Below, one piece after another: positions 36,301-43,574 of a stretch of 64,000 bases of DNA. The translations under genes were made by a program, and so were the position numbers. The notes beneath the pieces are model-generated. The model was not told where the DNA came from. It did not search any database and saw only the letters and a list, made by a program, of their open reading frames with translations. The DNA is from Palsa-189 sp963803735 (GTDB lineage: Bacteria > Acidobacteriota > Terriglobia > Acidiferrales > UBA7541): NCBI GenBank assembly GCA_963803735.1, contig CAWDNV010000016.1, forward strand, positions 1-64,000. The letters are read 5' to 3'. Position 1 is the first letter of the stretch, and the number at the start of each line of letters is the position of its first letter.

Positions 36301-37173
36301 CCGATTCGGCAGACCCGCGTCTCCCTCGCTCTTTTTGAAAAACCACTCATTGGCATTGAGTGACGTATTGCGAAAAAATTCAAAAACCGATCCGTGAAAA
36401 TTGTTGGTCCCGGACCGGGTGATCACATTCACATTGGCGCCGGGGTTTCGTCCGTAACCGGCGTCGTAGCTCGAAGTTTGAATCTTGAATTCGGAAATCG
36501 CATCGGGATTGGGCATGGCAAACGTGCCGTTCAGCGTTCCTTCGGTCACGCCACCCAAACTCATATAGTTGTTAACCGGCACGCCATCTTGCAGGTAGGT
36601 GTTCTGCCCCGTGGACCCTCCATTGACCGCCATGTTCGTCGCGCCTTTACCGATCGTCGTCGCGTTACTAACGTTGGCGCTGACGCCTGCAGACATAGCC
36701 AGCAAATTTGTGTAGTTGCGAGTATTCAGGGGCAGGCCCACAACGGTTTGTGAGCTGGCCACCGTACCCAGCGTCGAATTCTCGGTCTGCACGGCTACCG
36801 CTTCGCTTTCTACGGTTACGGTCTGAGACTGCGCGCCGACGTCCAGGTTACGATCCAACTCTGCCGTCTCCGTCACCGCAACCGTTACTGAAGGAACCTC
36901 TACGGGCTTGAAGCCGCTGGCTTCGATCTTCACGCGGTAATTTCCAGGGGACAGCAAACTGAAACGGTAGCTTCCGTCCCCGCCGGTCATGTCTGTTCGT
37001 ACCTGACCGGTATCGAGGCTCGTGAGTGTTATAGTCGCATTCGGAACGACGGCGCCCGAGGGATCTTTGACCGTTCCCGTCAGCGCACCTGTGCCGGCCG
37101 TCTGCGCTCCCAACGACTGAAAGCTAAGCAGCGTGACGACAAAAAGCAAAACGCAAATGTTTTTGAAATTCAT
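33337..37173 (-). CDS. TonB-dependent receptor-like outer-membrane protein with carboxypeptidase regulatory-like domain
   Basis: A 1278-residue protein; the ATG at 37173 has GGAGAAGG ten bases upstream, and a GTG at 37182 is an alternative. After the signal peptide (ending SLGAQ) comes a CarboxypepD_reg-like beta-sandwich (GALTGTVKDPSGAVVPNA, GSYRFSLLSPGNYRVKIEASGF), then a plug domain (YLQDGVPVNN, EFKIQTSSYDAGYGRNPGANVNVITRSGTNNFHG) and a long barrel ending IQLALKYSF with terminal Phe. This is the Oar-like architecture typical of Acidobacteria. It should bind and import a large substrate across the outer membrane. Its promoter region has repeated operator-like sites, and it sits inside the DUF6152/DGHPDL island. 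Confidence 0.94.
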   Translation of the reverse strand: MNFKNICVLLFVVTLLSFQSLGAQTAGTGALTGTVKDPSGAVVPNATITLTSLDTGQVRTDMTGGDGSYRFSLLSPGNYRVKIEASGFKPVEVPSVTVAVTETAELDRNLDVGAQSQTVTVESEAVAVQTENSTLGTVASSQTVVGLPLNTRNYTNLLAMSAGVSANVSNATTIGKGATNMAVNGGSTGQNTYLQDGVPVNNYMSLGGVTEGTLNGTFAMPNPDAISEFKIQTSSYDAGYGRNPGANVNVITRSGTNNFHGSVFEFFRNTSLNANEWFFKKSEGDAGLPNRNPILNSNVYGGAIGGPIKKDKLFFFVNYQENDQKNELASFSSSNVQLPPPPTAALAGAGGNRGTCGPAGWVSTQVATACDAAGQAFVNALATAECQFKPTTKVGATRSVGVTCPGGPGDTDPLHNMNPIAVSMMQLKLPNGNYFVPFGPAGCNSAACNIQTFSNPAGFKDHQGLGNLDYIINGKNTLSVRYVYETDPINANFPAVNALEPGNAVPGNTVSTQKTNHGAVLRLTTILSNNLVNEIHLGYQRNETVNSEAVLFHNSQVGIQDFTPGVDNLSYINIGPGGTFFDFGTHPFFGSHLRMNQFEPGDQVSWTHGKHSFRVGFEAEPIQIAAISNTGSVGQPAFGSFQDFLIGRAGCGSGIVTAPTAGNPNGCNGLAKSNVTGVGGTTAANPLVQYDLRELLFNAFVQDDFKVTPRLTVNLGLRWERDNFPTEALGNFSSFWPSLASSVANPVIAAPPAAGSGPVGTLAGYVLPSNYTGPFIPTGVYQSNLPNAFRHNAPLNDFAPRIGFAWQPLASNKLVVRGGGGLFYDLISGQYLASPMARSNPMYGPPAAGSPAASLYNPWAIPPGLFPAGGNYYGFQPRWIVPGTCPTAAGACTGVGSNIAPTAWGQDNTVPVTYQWNLNTQWEFLPSWVLEVGYVGSHGIHQATPGAQNNGPTADGSPVSVPYNLAQLASVGAPCVSCALNGVTVNTTSNAFLRVPILGLGSSAQELQTNDNYKFNSLQVTMRKQMSHGLQFQAAYSWSRGFEQNPVGINTYPYLVQVYSPEYFVRPQRLVVNYVWDLPLGQHKGALGVIANGWSWSGVTVVQNGQPIDINNSSGGGIFGATGASGQIIQAQYCPGMTVANLATSGSTTQRVSQGLNINPATNAFNDGWFNSGAICANPTVGAVGGVGGGSGFGNMAFGNILGPGEYNWDMSLAKSFRGLRESHSLLFRAEIFNTFNHPQFAIPSDTDANDANGGGFGQITRTSVNPRVIQLALKYSF

Positions 37174-37231
37174 CAGACACACACCTTCTCCAAGAATTTT
37201 TCACGGCCCCTAATTTGTACGTAACGTTCTA

Positions 37232-37260
37232 CGCCCGGTAAGGCGGCTTACCGCCCGGTA
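37232..37260 (-). promoter_or_regulatory. Operator-like repeats at the receptor transcription start
   Basis: CGCCCGGTA occurs at 37232-37240 and 37252-37260, exactly 20 bp apart, with the inverted pair GGCGG-CTTA-CCGCC (37242-37255) between. The repeats lie just downstream of the -10 box, where a repressor would block initiation; alternatively the inverted repeat forms an RNA hairpin in the leader. Confidence 0.5.
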
Positions 37261-37271
37261 GTGGTAGCTTA

Positions 37272-37298
37272 GTTATAGCAGCGACTGCTGTTTGTCAA
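37272..37298 (-). promoter_or_regulatory. Sigma70-like promoter of the TonB-type receptor
   Basis: On the minus strand TTGACA (37298-37293) and TATAAC (37277-37272), spacer 15 bp (14 if the box is read CTATAACT). It shares TTGACAAA and CGCT(A/G)CTATAACTA with the cytochrome promoter at 30301-30328. Confidence 0.6.
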
Positions 37299-37472
37299 GA
37301 AAAATGGTGAGCGACGTCGATCCGCGCCAATCAACAGCACCACAAAAAGCAATCGTAAAGAGGCTAGACCCTGACTCTTGCCCCTCGGTTCGACCTATCG
37401 AAATGAGAAGTTAGAGATCTGAATGACGGTCGGTTCCGGCCAGAAGGCGAAGACGTGTTCTCTCGGAACGCG

Positions 37473-38621
37473 TCACTTCTGCGATATCGGCTTTTCTCCC
37501 GCAGCCTTTTTCTCGGAGGCTCGAGCGCCCGCCAGAATGTTGACTGCGTCGTTGTTGTTCTCGCTGCAGTCGTACTCAAATAGCGGCCCCGTGCTGGCAT
37601 TCAACGGGGCGATCGCCGACCAAGGCCTCGTCCAGGTGGAGGGATCGTCGACGGTGAACTTGTATTCGATCGTTTTCGCATTGATGCGCTTGAAGGTTTC
37701 CGTGATCTTCTGGGTCTTGAAATCACCATTACGATAGGTGTGATCGGGCCGAAGGTTCGTGGTTTCGACGACCAGCGTGTCGCCTTCCCAATGTCCGCGG
37801 GAATCGCCATGCCACTGGTGGATATTCGACGAGACGTGCGGATGCGTATCCAGGGGGATAATTCGAAACTCGCTTCCCTGCTCGGTTTCGATCAGCAGAT
37901 ATCCCGGATTCTGCGCGATGAACAAACCACTGTTGTACTCGGAAGGAATCAACGGAGGGCCGCCCGACTGGGTGACGCAGCTTGTATTCTGCCCGAGGTC
38001 TTTTGCCCGATCGGCGTGAACGACTGCACCTCCGTGGTGGTCGTCAACAACGTAGGGGAAGCCACCTCCCGGAGTTGTGCTTTTAGCTATGCGAGCCTTA
38101 GCCTCCGCGGTGATCGGAGGAATTTTGCCGTCCGGCGGATCCACGACGAGAGACGTGCGCGGATTTGGTTGGATGCCGTTTTGCCATGGGCTGAGTCCAT
38201 ACGTGGTCGCGTCATAATCGACAGAATCCGGGTTGAACAATTCGCCGCCGTAGCGATCCTCGCTGCCCTGAGCACCTGGATCGAACGATCCCTTCACGCC
38301 CGACTTGAAAACAGCTTTCATTTCATCGTCGGTCAAAAACTCTCGATTCCCGTACTTTGCGGGACGCTCCAGAGGTGTGAAGGTCAGGTTGTTCCAATAG
38401 CCGCTGAAGTCCGGATGACCATCGGCCATACGAGGCGTGACCCAGGTTTGAGTTTTTTCGGCTGGATTTGTGCTCGTCTTGGCTGGCCTCTGAGCCGCCG
38501 CTTTTGTGCTGGAGCTAGCTGTCCCTGTCGAGGACTGGGCCCGGGCGAATATCGGCGCGCATAGCAGAGTCGCTACAGCTATGGCTAAAGTAGTCGAAGA
38601 ACTTTCCGCGCGCTTTTTCAT
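37473..38621 (-). CDS. DGHPDL(S/T)G-family secreted protein (copy 7, long form)
   Basis: A 382-residue exported protein with a signal peptide ending FARAQ and a Thr/Ser/Ala-rich linker. The signature is MADGHPDFSGYWNNLTFTPLERP. It then has an extra block of about 80 residues with FKSGVKGSFDPGAQGSEDRYG and YGLSPWQNGIQPNPR. It rejoins the family at SCVTQSGGPPLIPSEY, IIPLDTHPHVS, RGHWEGDTLVVETTNLR, ETFKRINAKTIEYKFTVDDP and TWTRPW, and ends EYDCSENNNDAVNILAG. No DUF6152 precedes it. It follows the gene at 38661 by 39 bp, so the two are probably one unit. Confidence 0.82.
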   Translation of the reverse strand: MKKRAESSSTTLAIAVATLLCAPIFARAQSSTGTASSSTKAAAQRPAKTSTNPAEKTQTWVTPRMADGHPDFSGYWNNLTFTPLERPAKYGNREFLTDDEMKAVFKSGVKGSFDPGAQGSEDRYGGELFNPDSVDYDATTYGLSPWQNGIQPNPRTSLVVDPPDGKIPPITAEAKARIAKSTTPGGGFPYVVDDHHGGAVVHADRAKDLGQNTSCVTQSGGPPLIPSEYNSGLFIAQNPGYLLIETEQGSEFRIIPLDTHPHVSSNIHQWHGDSRGHWEGDTLVVETTNLRPDHTYRNGDFKTQKITETFKRINAKTIEYKFTVDDPSTWTRPWSAIAPLNASTGPLFEYDCSENNNDAVNILAGARASEKKAAGEKPISQK

Positions 38622-38660
38622 GTGGACGGCCTCCTCACGGACTTCCGAAAATCGGCTTAG

Positions 38661-39596
38661 CTACTTTTTGCTGTATGGGCCGTAAAGCAAATCGAGAACG
38701 AATTCGGTGCAGTTGAAATCCACCAATTGGATGTTCTTCTCCATGCGGCGATACAGCGGGAAGTTCATCTTCCAGGGCCGCGTAAAGACGTTGGGGTCCT
38801 CGATGGTTGCCTCATACATCATGTGGTATGGACTCACAGGCGTATAGCGTTCGACCACATGCAGAGCGTCACTGTGAAAATCCCCTGCTCGATCGAACCA
38901 ACTGTAGGGGACGAATCCCCTGGAATCCACAACCAGAGTATCGCCCTCAAAGTGCCCGTTTGACCATCCCATCCAAGTATCGGCAGGAGCTTCCTTTGGG
39001 ATGCTCTTGTCATTCGGATCCATATGGATCGTTCGCAGGGCGCGTGCGTACTCGTAGGCCATCATGATGACGTGCGGCGTTTGCAGGATTTGAAACGGAA
39101 AAGGCATATAGTTCACGCGCGGCACTCCGGGCATGTAGCACTTCAGCTCCGGATCTCCGGTGTCATGGCGATGGGGATCGCTGGTGATGTTCACCACCAT
39201 GCGCTTTTCGGCATTGGCCTTTTTTTGTGCCAGCGCTTCGGGTTTGTAAGGAATCTCACCGCCTTCCACGATCCCTTGTCCACCCGGCCACGCGCCATAC
39301 GCGCCCATAATGTCCGAATGCGGGCCCGCTTGCGCATCGTGGTCCTGAACATCTATGTCAGCCGTGACGAAGGCCTGCCAGATTCCGTTTATGTCGGGTT
39401 TACCGTCGGCTGTGCGCGGAGGGCGGTAAGGAGGAAATTGCCCCGGCGTTGGTGTTCTCGCCGTGGCAGAGGCGCCGGCTGAAACTTGACCGTTAGCCGA
39501 GGCTTGGCCCGCTGCGGGTCTGACGGCCGTCAGCAAAAAGAGCGCCGCGGCCAAAGTCGCGACCACAACCATTGGGTATCGAAAGTACCTTCGCAT
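38661..39596 (-). CDS. DGHPDL(S/T)G-family secreted protein (copy 8)
   Basis: A 311-residue exported protein with a signal peptide ending AAGQ. It shows PPRTADGKPDINGIWQAFVTA, KCYMPGVPRVNYMPFPFQILQ, HMDPNDKSIPKEAPADTWMG, NGHFEGDTLVVDSRGF, DFHSDALHVVERYTP and IEDPNVFTRPW, ending VDFNCTEFVLDLLYG. His in DGHPD is replaced by Lys and the HWEGD His-Trp by HF, so those residues are not strictly needed. No DUF6152 partner lies upstream; it heads a two-gene unit with 37473. Confidence 0.83.
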   Translation of the reverse strand: MRRYFRYPMVVVATLAAALFLLTAVRPAAGQASANGQVSAGASATARTPTPGQFPPYRPPRTADGKPDINGIWQAFVTADIDVQDHDAQAGPHSDIMGAYGAWPGGQGIVEGGEIPYKPEALAQKKANAEKRMVVNITSDPHRHDTGDPELKCYMPGVPRVNYMPFPFQILQTPHVIMMAYEYARALRTIHMDPNDKSIPKEAPADTWMGWSNGHFEGDTLVVDSRGFVPYSWFDRAGDFHSDALHVVERYTPVSPYHMMYEATIEDPNVFTRPWKMNFPLYRRMEKNIQLVDFNCTEFVLDLLYGPYSKK

Positions 39597-39908
39597 CGAG
39601 CGGTCTCCAACGACCCTAACGAGAGCGTGCAGGTGAGGAGATCATACACCACGCGACGGATTCCGCGCGGATTTTGCCGTGCATGGCGGGACCTTTTGTT
39701 GATGTCGAGAGAGCAGGGTTGCTCTCGAGAAATCTTTGTCAGCGGCGCCAAATGAGCCGTGCGGGTGTAGTATGGTGCCGTTTTGCGGCCCAGTAGGACA
39801 TCGCCTGGACATTGAAATGAACTACTGCGCGTGAGAGCCAAAACACACAAGGGGTTCTCAGAAGAACTGGCTCCCAATCGCGCACACCAAGGAATGGATG
39901 GAGAAGAT

Positions 39909-41129
39909 ATGAAGCGCGGATCGAGGCGAGTGGTCATTGGTTTTGTGGGAATCGCGGTCATGTGCCTGTTGAATGGACCACTAAGCGCTTTGCCCGCTAA
40001 CGGCCAGACGGGCCCAAGCGGCCAGGCTGCAGGAGCGAAGCCGCCGATGGCGGAGCAGGTCTTCAAAAACGTCCAGGTGCTCAGAGGAATTCCCGTGGAC
40101 GAATTTATGGCAACGATGGGATTCATCGCCGCTTCGCTGAGCCTGAACTGCCTGGATTGCCACACTCAGGATAGCGGCCGCGATCCCGCGAAATATGCCG
40201 ACGACACGCCCATCAAGCAGACCGCGCGCAGGATGCTGCTGATGGTGAAGCAGATCAACGCGCAGAATTTCGGCGGCGTGCGCACCGTCACCTGCTATAC
40301 ATGCCACCGCAGCGACGTAGCTCCTCGCTTCACACCGAGCCTGGCAGAACAATACGGAACGCCGCCCGAGCGCGATCCCAACGATATCGATGTTGCGCAA
40401 CAGCCCGACCCCAAAGCTCCGACCGCCGACCAGATCCTGGATAAATACATTCAGGCGTTGGGCGGCGCGCAGCGGCTTGCCGGGTTAACCAGCTTTACCG
40501 CCACCGGAACATATTCCGGATACGATACGGATTTCGCCAAGAAGCCAGCAGAGATCTATGCCAAGGCTCCGGGACTGCGGACCACCGTGATACATCCGCC
40601 GATCGGAGAAGGCACTACGGTATACGATGGGCATAACGGCTGGATCGCGGAGTCAAATTCGCTGCTGCCCATGATCACGCTGACTGGCGGCGAGTTGGAC
40701 GCCGCTGCAATCGAAGCGGAGCTGGCCTTTCCTGCGAAGATCAAACAGTACCTCAGCAACTGGCGCGCCGATTTTCCGCCCGCCATGGTGGACGATCACA
40801 ACGCCGTAGTCATTCAGGGGACCGCACCGGCGGGCTCTAAGGTCAAATTGTTTTTCGAGAAAGACTCGGGTCTGCTCGTTCGAATGGTGATGTTCACCAA
40901 TACCATCATCGGCCTGAATCCGAGAGAGATCGATTACTCCGATTATCGAGATGTCGCCGGAGTTAAAGTGCCTTTCAAATGGACCGCCGTCTGGACGGAT
41001 GGCCGGTCAGAGTATGAAATGAGCGAAATTAAGCCAAATGTCGGCGATCGATGCAGCGAAGTTCGCCAAGCCGGCGCCCGCGGCAGTCAAACCAGTAAAC
41101 ACGCAGTAATTCAACCGCAGCTACTGTAA
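39909..41129 (+). CDS. Dihaem cytochrome c, reaction-centre cytochrome-like (copy 2), C-terminal frameshift
   Basis: A 406-residue exported protein. The ATG at 39909 follows GGATGGAGAAGAT and starts the signal peptide; an earlier GTG at 39831 adds 26 polar residues. Haem motifs are C81-x-x-C84-H85 (NCLDCHTQD) and C129-x-x-C132-H133 (CYTCHRSD), and a second domain begins ILDKYIQALGGAQRLAGLTS, as in the paralog at 29093. The paralog ends with an AIDAAKFAKP tail; here the tail reads GDRCSEVRQAGARG. A shift of one base at 41043-41044 restores AIDAAKFAKPAPAAVKPVNTQ and a stop at 41109. So a G was inserted recently or miscalled; the haem domain is unaffected. Confidence 0.84.
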   Translation: MKRGSRRVVIGFVGIAVMCLLNGPLSALPANGQTGPSGQAAGAKPPMAEQVFKNVQVLRGIPVDEFMATMGFIAASLSLNCLDCHTQDSGRDPAKYADDTPIKQTARRMLLMVKQINAQNFGGVRTVTCYTCHRSDVAPRFTPSLAEQYGTPPERDPNDIDVAQQPDPKAPTADQILDKYIQALGGAQRLAGLTSFTATGTYSGYDTDFAKKPAEIYAKAPGLRTTVIHPPIGEGTTVYDGHNGWIAESNSLLPMITLTGGELDAAAIEAELAFPAKIKQYLSNWRADFPPAMVDDHNAVVIQGTAPAGSKVKLFFEKDSGLLVRMVMFTNTIIGLNPREIDYSDYRDVAGVKVPFKWTAVWTDGRSEYEMSEIKPNVGDRCSEVRQAGARGSQTSKHAVIQPQLL

Positions 41130-41173
41130 TCTGCGAAAATGCAACTTGGGACGAATTCCGACCAAGGCACAAC

Positions 41174-41479
41174 ATGTGCGGCGCTCTTGAGGCGCATTCC
41201 GTAATGGACAAAAGAACGTTGCATCGGATAACGAGGGCTCTCGTGGACGGTAGGCGGTTCGAAATTCTCGAACGGATCGCGTCTGTAAAAGGCGAAATTT
41301 CCTGCCGTGATTTGAGGGCGGAAATTCCCATCTCCAGGGCAACTCTTTCCCATCATCTCAAGGAACTTGCCAATGCGCGTCTGATTGAAATACGAAGGCA
41401 GTCCAAGTACATGTACTTGCGAATGCAGAAGAAGACTTGGAGCGAATATCTTCGGCGTTTGCGGAGGATTGGCCCTTGA
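41174..41479 (+). CDS. ArsR-type winged-helix transcriptional regulator
   Basis: A 101-residue protein with a winged helix-turn-helix: RFEILERIA, CRDLRAEIPISRATLSHHLKELANARLIEIRRQSKYMYLRM. The recognition helix is ISRATLSHHLKEL. The metal-binding ELCVC motif of classical ArsR proteins is absent, so it may sense redox state or another ligand; its Cys residues are in the N-terminus and in the ISCRDL segment. A start at 41204 (MDKRTL) is also reasonable. It ends 53 bp before the selenoprotein operon on the same strand and is a good candidate regulator of it. Confidence 0.8.
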   Translation: MCGALEAHSVMDKRTLHRITRALVDGRRFEILERIASVKGEISCRDLRAEIPISRATLSHHLKELANARLIEIRRQSKYMYLRMQKKTWSEYLRRLRRIGP

Positions 41480-41532
41480 GGCAGCACAGTTTCGATTGTA
41501 AGAAGCTTATTTCTGTGCTAGATTTTTGTTCG

Positions 41533-42861
41533 ATGATCATCGAATCAAAAGCGACGACTTGGGCCTTCAGAGCTCTCTGGGGGCTTACATTTGCTCTCTC
41601 TTTCGCTCTTAGCGCGCCGGTATCCGGACAAAGCGATATGCACAATTCCACTTCATGGTCGGGCGTCATTATCAACAGCGGTTGCACCCCCGACGAGGCC
41701 TTCGCCGAAGCCGCGAAGTGCACGGACAAAGTGCCCGGCGGGAAGCTTGTGCTCTACGACGATACGACCAGGCAAATTTTCGATCTCGATCCTCAAGACA
41801 AAGCCATTGGGCATCTGGGAGACGGCGTCACGGTCGCCGGCACTCTGGAGGGCAATGCAATACATGTCTCTTCCCTGGAGTTGCTGACAGCTATCGGACT
41901 GCCGATCGGCCAGAAAGCTCCTGCTTTTTCGCTGCCCGACCAATTTGGACATGAGCAGACTCTCGATAGCCTGAAAGGACCACATGGCACGGTCTTGCTC
42001 TTCTTTCGTTCGGCAGATTGGTGACCCTACTGCAAGGGGCAGCTGGTCGAGCTGCAAAACGCTAAGGCGAGATTCGAAAAACAGGGGCTGAAGGTTGCGG
42101 GCGTCAGCTACGATAGCGAAGCCATACTGAAATATTTCACGGATCGCCGGAAAATCGATTTCCCCCTGCTTGCCGATCCCGATTCCAAAATTATTCGCGC
42201 TTACCAAGTATTGAACAGCGAAGCTACAGGACAATTTCAGGGCATGGCACGGCCGGGATACTTCTTCATAGACACAGGCGGCGTGATTCGAGAAAAGTTC
42301 TTCGAAGCCAAGTACCGCGAGCGGCTTTCTGGAAACAACGTGATCGCTAAACTCTTCCCGGAACTGGGCCAGGAAGTCACGGGTACGGTTGACGCACCCC
42401 ACATTCAACTCGCGGTTGGGCAATCCGATCGCACTGCTTTTCCCGGCGGGCGCGTGACCCTAACTGCCGAAGTGCAACTTCCGGCCGACGTGCACGTGTA
42501 TGCGCCGGGCACGAAGGACTACAAACCGATTAACCTTGTCATTGATGCGATGCCCTCGCTGCAGCTCGAACCGGCGATGTATCCGCGCTCTAAAATTCTA
42601 TTTCTGCCGGCCATCAAGGAGCGCGTACCGGTGTTCGAGGGTAGATTCCGCATAACCCAGGATTTGCAGGTATCCAGTGCAGCGGATTTCAGCGGTTCGC
42701 TGGCCGCCGACGGAAAAACAGTCACGATAACAGGAAAGCTCGAATATCAGGCGTGCGACAGTAAGATTTGCTTTCTGCCGGCGTCGGTGCCGATCCAGTG
42801 GCAGTTGCAGGTGCTGCCGCTCGATCGCCAAAGGGCCCCGGAAGATATCCGACATAAATAG
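41533..42861 (+). CDS. Selenocysteine-containing redoxin (TlpA/AhpC-like) fused to a DsbD-alpha-like domain
   Basis: A 442-residue protein if the TGA at 42022-42024 is read as selenocysteine (Sec164). The frame continues without any other stop on both sides. Order: signal peptide (LWGLTFALSFALSAPVSG), an N-terminal beta domain (WSGVIINSGCTPDEAF), then a redoxin domain starting APAFSLPDQFG. Its active site reads SADW-Sec-PYC167-KGQLVELQ, where relatives have CPYC. The domain goes on with LKVAGVSYDSEAI, LLADPDSKIIRAY and RPGYFFIDTGGVI. The C-terminal part resembles DsbD-alpha with the pair C408-DSKI-C413. A SECIS-like hairpin follows the TGA. A periplasmic thiol/peroxide reductase role is inferred. 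Confidence 0.82.
42039..42055 (+). promoter_or_regulatory. SECIS-like hairpin after the redoxin TGA
   Basis: GCAGCT (42039-42044) pairs with AGCTGC (42050-42055) around the loop GGTCG. The loop starts 20 nt after the TGA and begins with GG, like the GGUCU loop of the E. coli fdhF SECIS, which lies 18 nt after its UGA. Confidence 0.72.
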
Positions 42862-42903
42862 GCGCCTGCAGCTAATGAATTATCACAGTGGCCAGGAGGG
42901 ACC

Positions 42904-43386
42904 GTGTCTGACGTAGTCTATGTCTCTAAAGTTCGAATCGAGCGCAAGGTTGGCCCGCTTCGCATCGCTTATTTGCCCGGCGAATTGCAGCCCGTCATTT
43001 TCAGCGTTCATGGTGCGATCGCCGAACATTACAAAGTCGACCCCGCCAAACTAAAAGAATCCCATGCTGCGACGATCGACTACGTGATCGCTGCAACAGC
43101 CGGTTGAATGGTTGGCACCTTCGGGGGCGCGCTGGAAGCGCGCAAAATCGATGCGAGCAATGGGAAGCTCGTGGCTGAAATAACCGGCGAAGTGGAAACA
43201 GAGGAAGGCGTTCTCGTTATCCGGCGCATCCATGTGGTCATGCACCTCGCCGCACCTGCATCGTCTCGCGAGACTATCGAGCGCGTGCACGGCCTTTACG
43301 CGATGAGCTGTCCACTGTATCGGACTTTACATAAGGCGATCCAGCTCACTTCCTCATACCTGTTAGAGGAACAGAAGACGGCTTAG
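42904..43386 (+). CDS. Selenocysteine-containing OsmC-like peroxidase
   Basis: A 160-residue cytosolic protein if the TGA at 43105-43107 is read as selenocysteine (Sec68). The GTG start follows AGGAGGGACC. OsmC family marks are all present: ESHAATIDYVIAATAG, then Sec where the peroxidatic Cys of the family normally stands, then MVGTFGGALEARKI, and the second catalytic residue C136 in MSCPLYRTL. OsmC proteins reduce organic hydroperoxides through these two thiols. The stop-free frame on both sides of the TGA, conserved family sequence after it and a perfect hairpin argue against decay. It is 42 bp downstream of the Sec-redoxin gene. Confidence 0.83.
43127..43143 (+). promoter_or_regulatory. 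SECIS-like hairpin after the OsmC TGA
   Basis: GCGCGCT (43127-43133) pairs perfectly with AGCGCGC (43137-43143) around the loop GGA, starting 26 nt after the TGA. Both hairpins in this operon have GCT-GG at the top of the 5' arm. Confidence 0.7.
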
Positions 43387-43488
43387 CGGCTCGCTTCGTC
43401 TGCGGGAAGAAAGACGCTGCGGGTTCTGTTCTGAAATTGGCATACTTATATCGATTACTCCAAAAGACAGGTTTCCTCAATCGCAGGA

Positions 43489-43494
43489 TATAAT
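43489..43494 (+). promoter_or_regulatory. Candidate -10 box upstream of asd
   Basis: A perfect TATAAT lies 80 bp before the asd start. The -35 region is weak (AGACAG-like), so the assignment is tentative. Confidence 0.35.
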
Positions 43495-43574
43495 AAGGGC
43501 TCTAACGGACCATCCGTCCAGGCAATTTCGCTGGACGATGCCCCGAAATTCAAAACTGAACCCAGGGAGATCCG

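Noticed and set aside
42022..42024. TGA read as a nonsense mutation making a pseudogene
   Set aside because: Its position in the catalytic Cys column, the intact downstream frame, the SECIS-like hairpin and the identical situation in the next gene favour selenocysteine.
43108..43386. Separate gene starting at the ATG right after the OsmC TGA
   Set aside because: It would lack the N-terminal OsmC domain and has no ribosome site; the ATG encodes the Met next to the catalytic position in the full-length protein.
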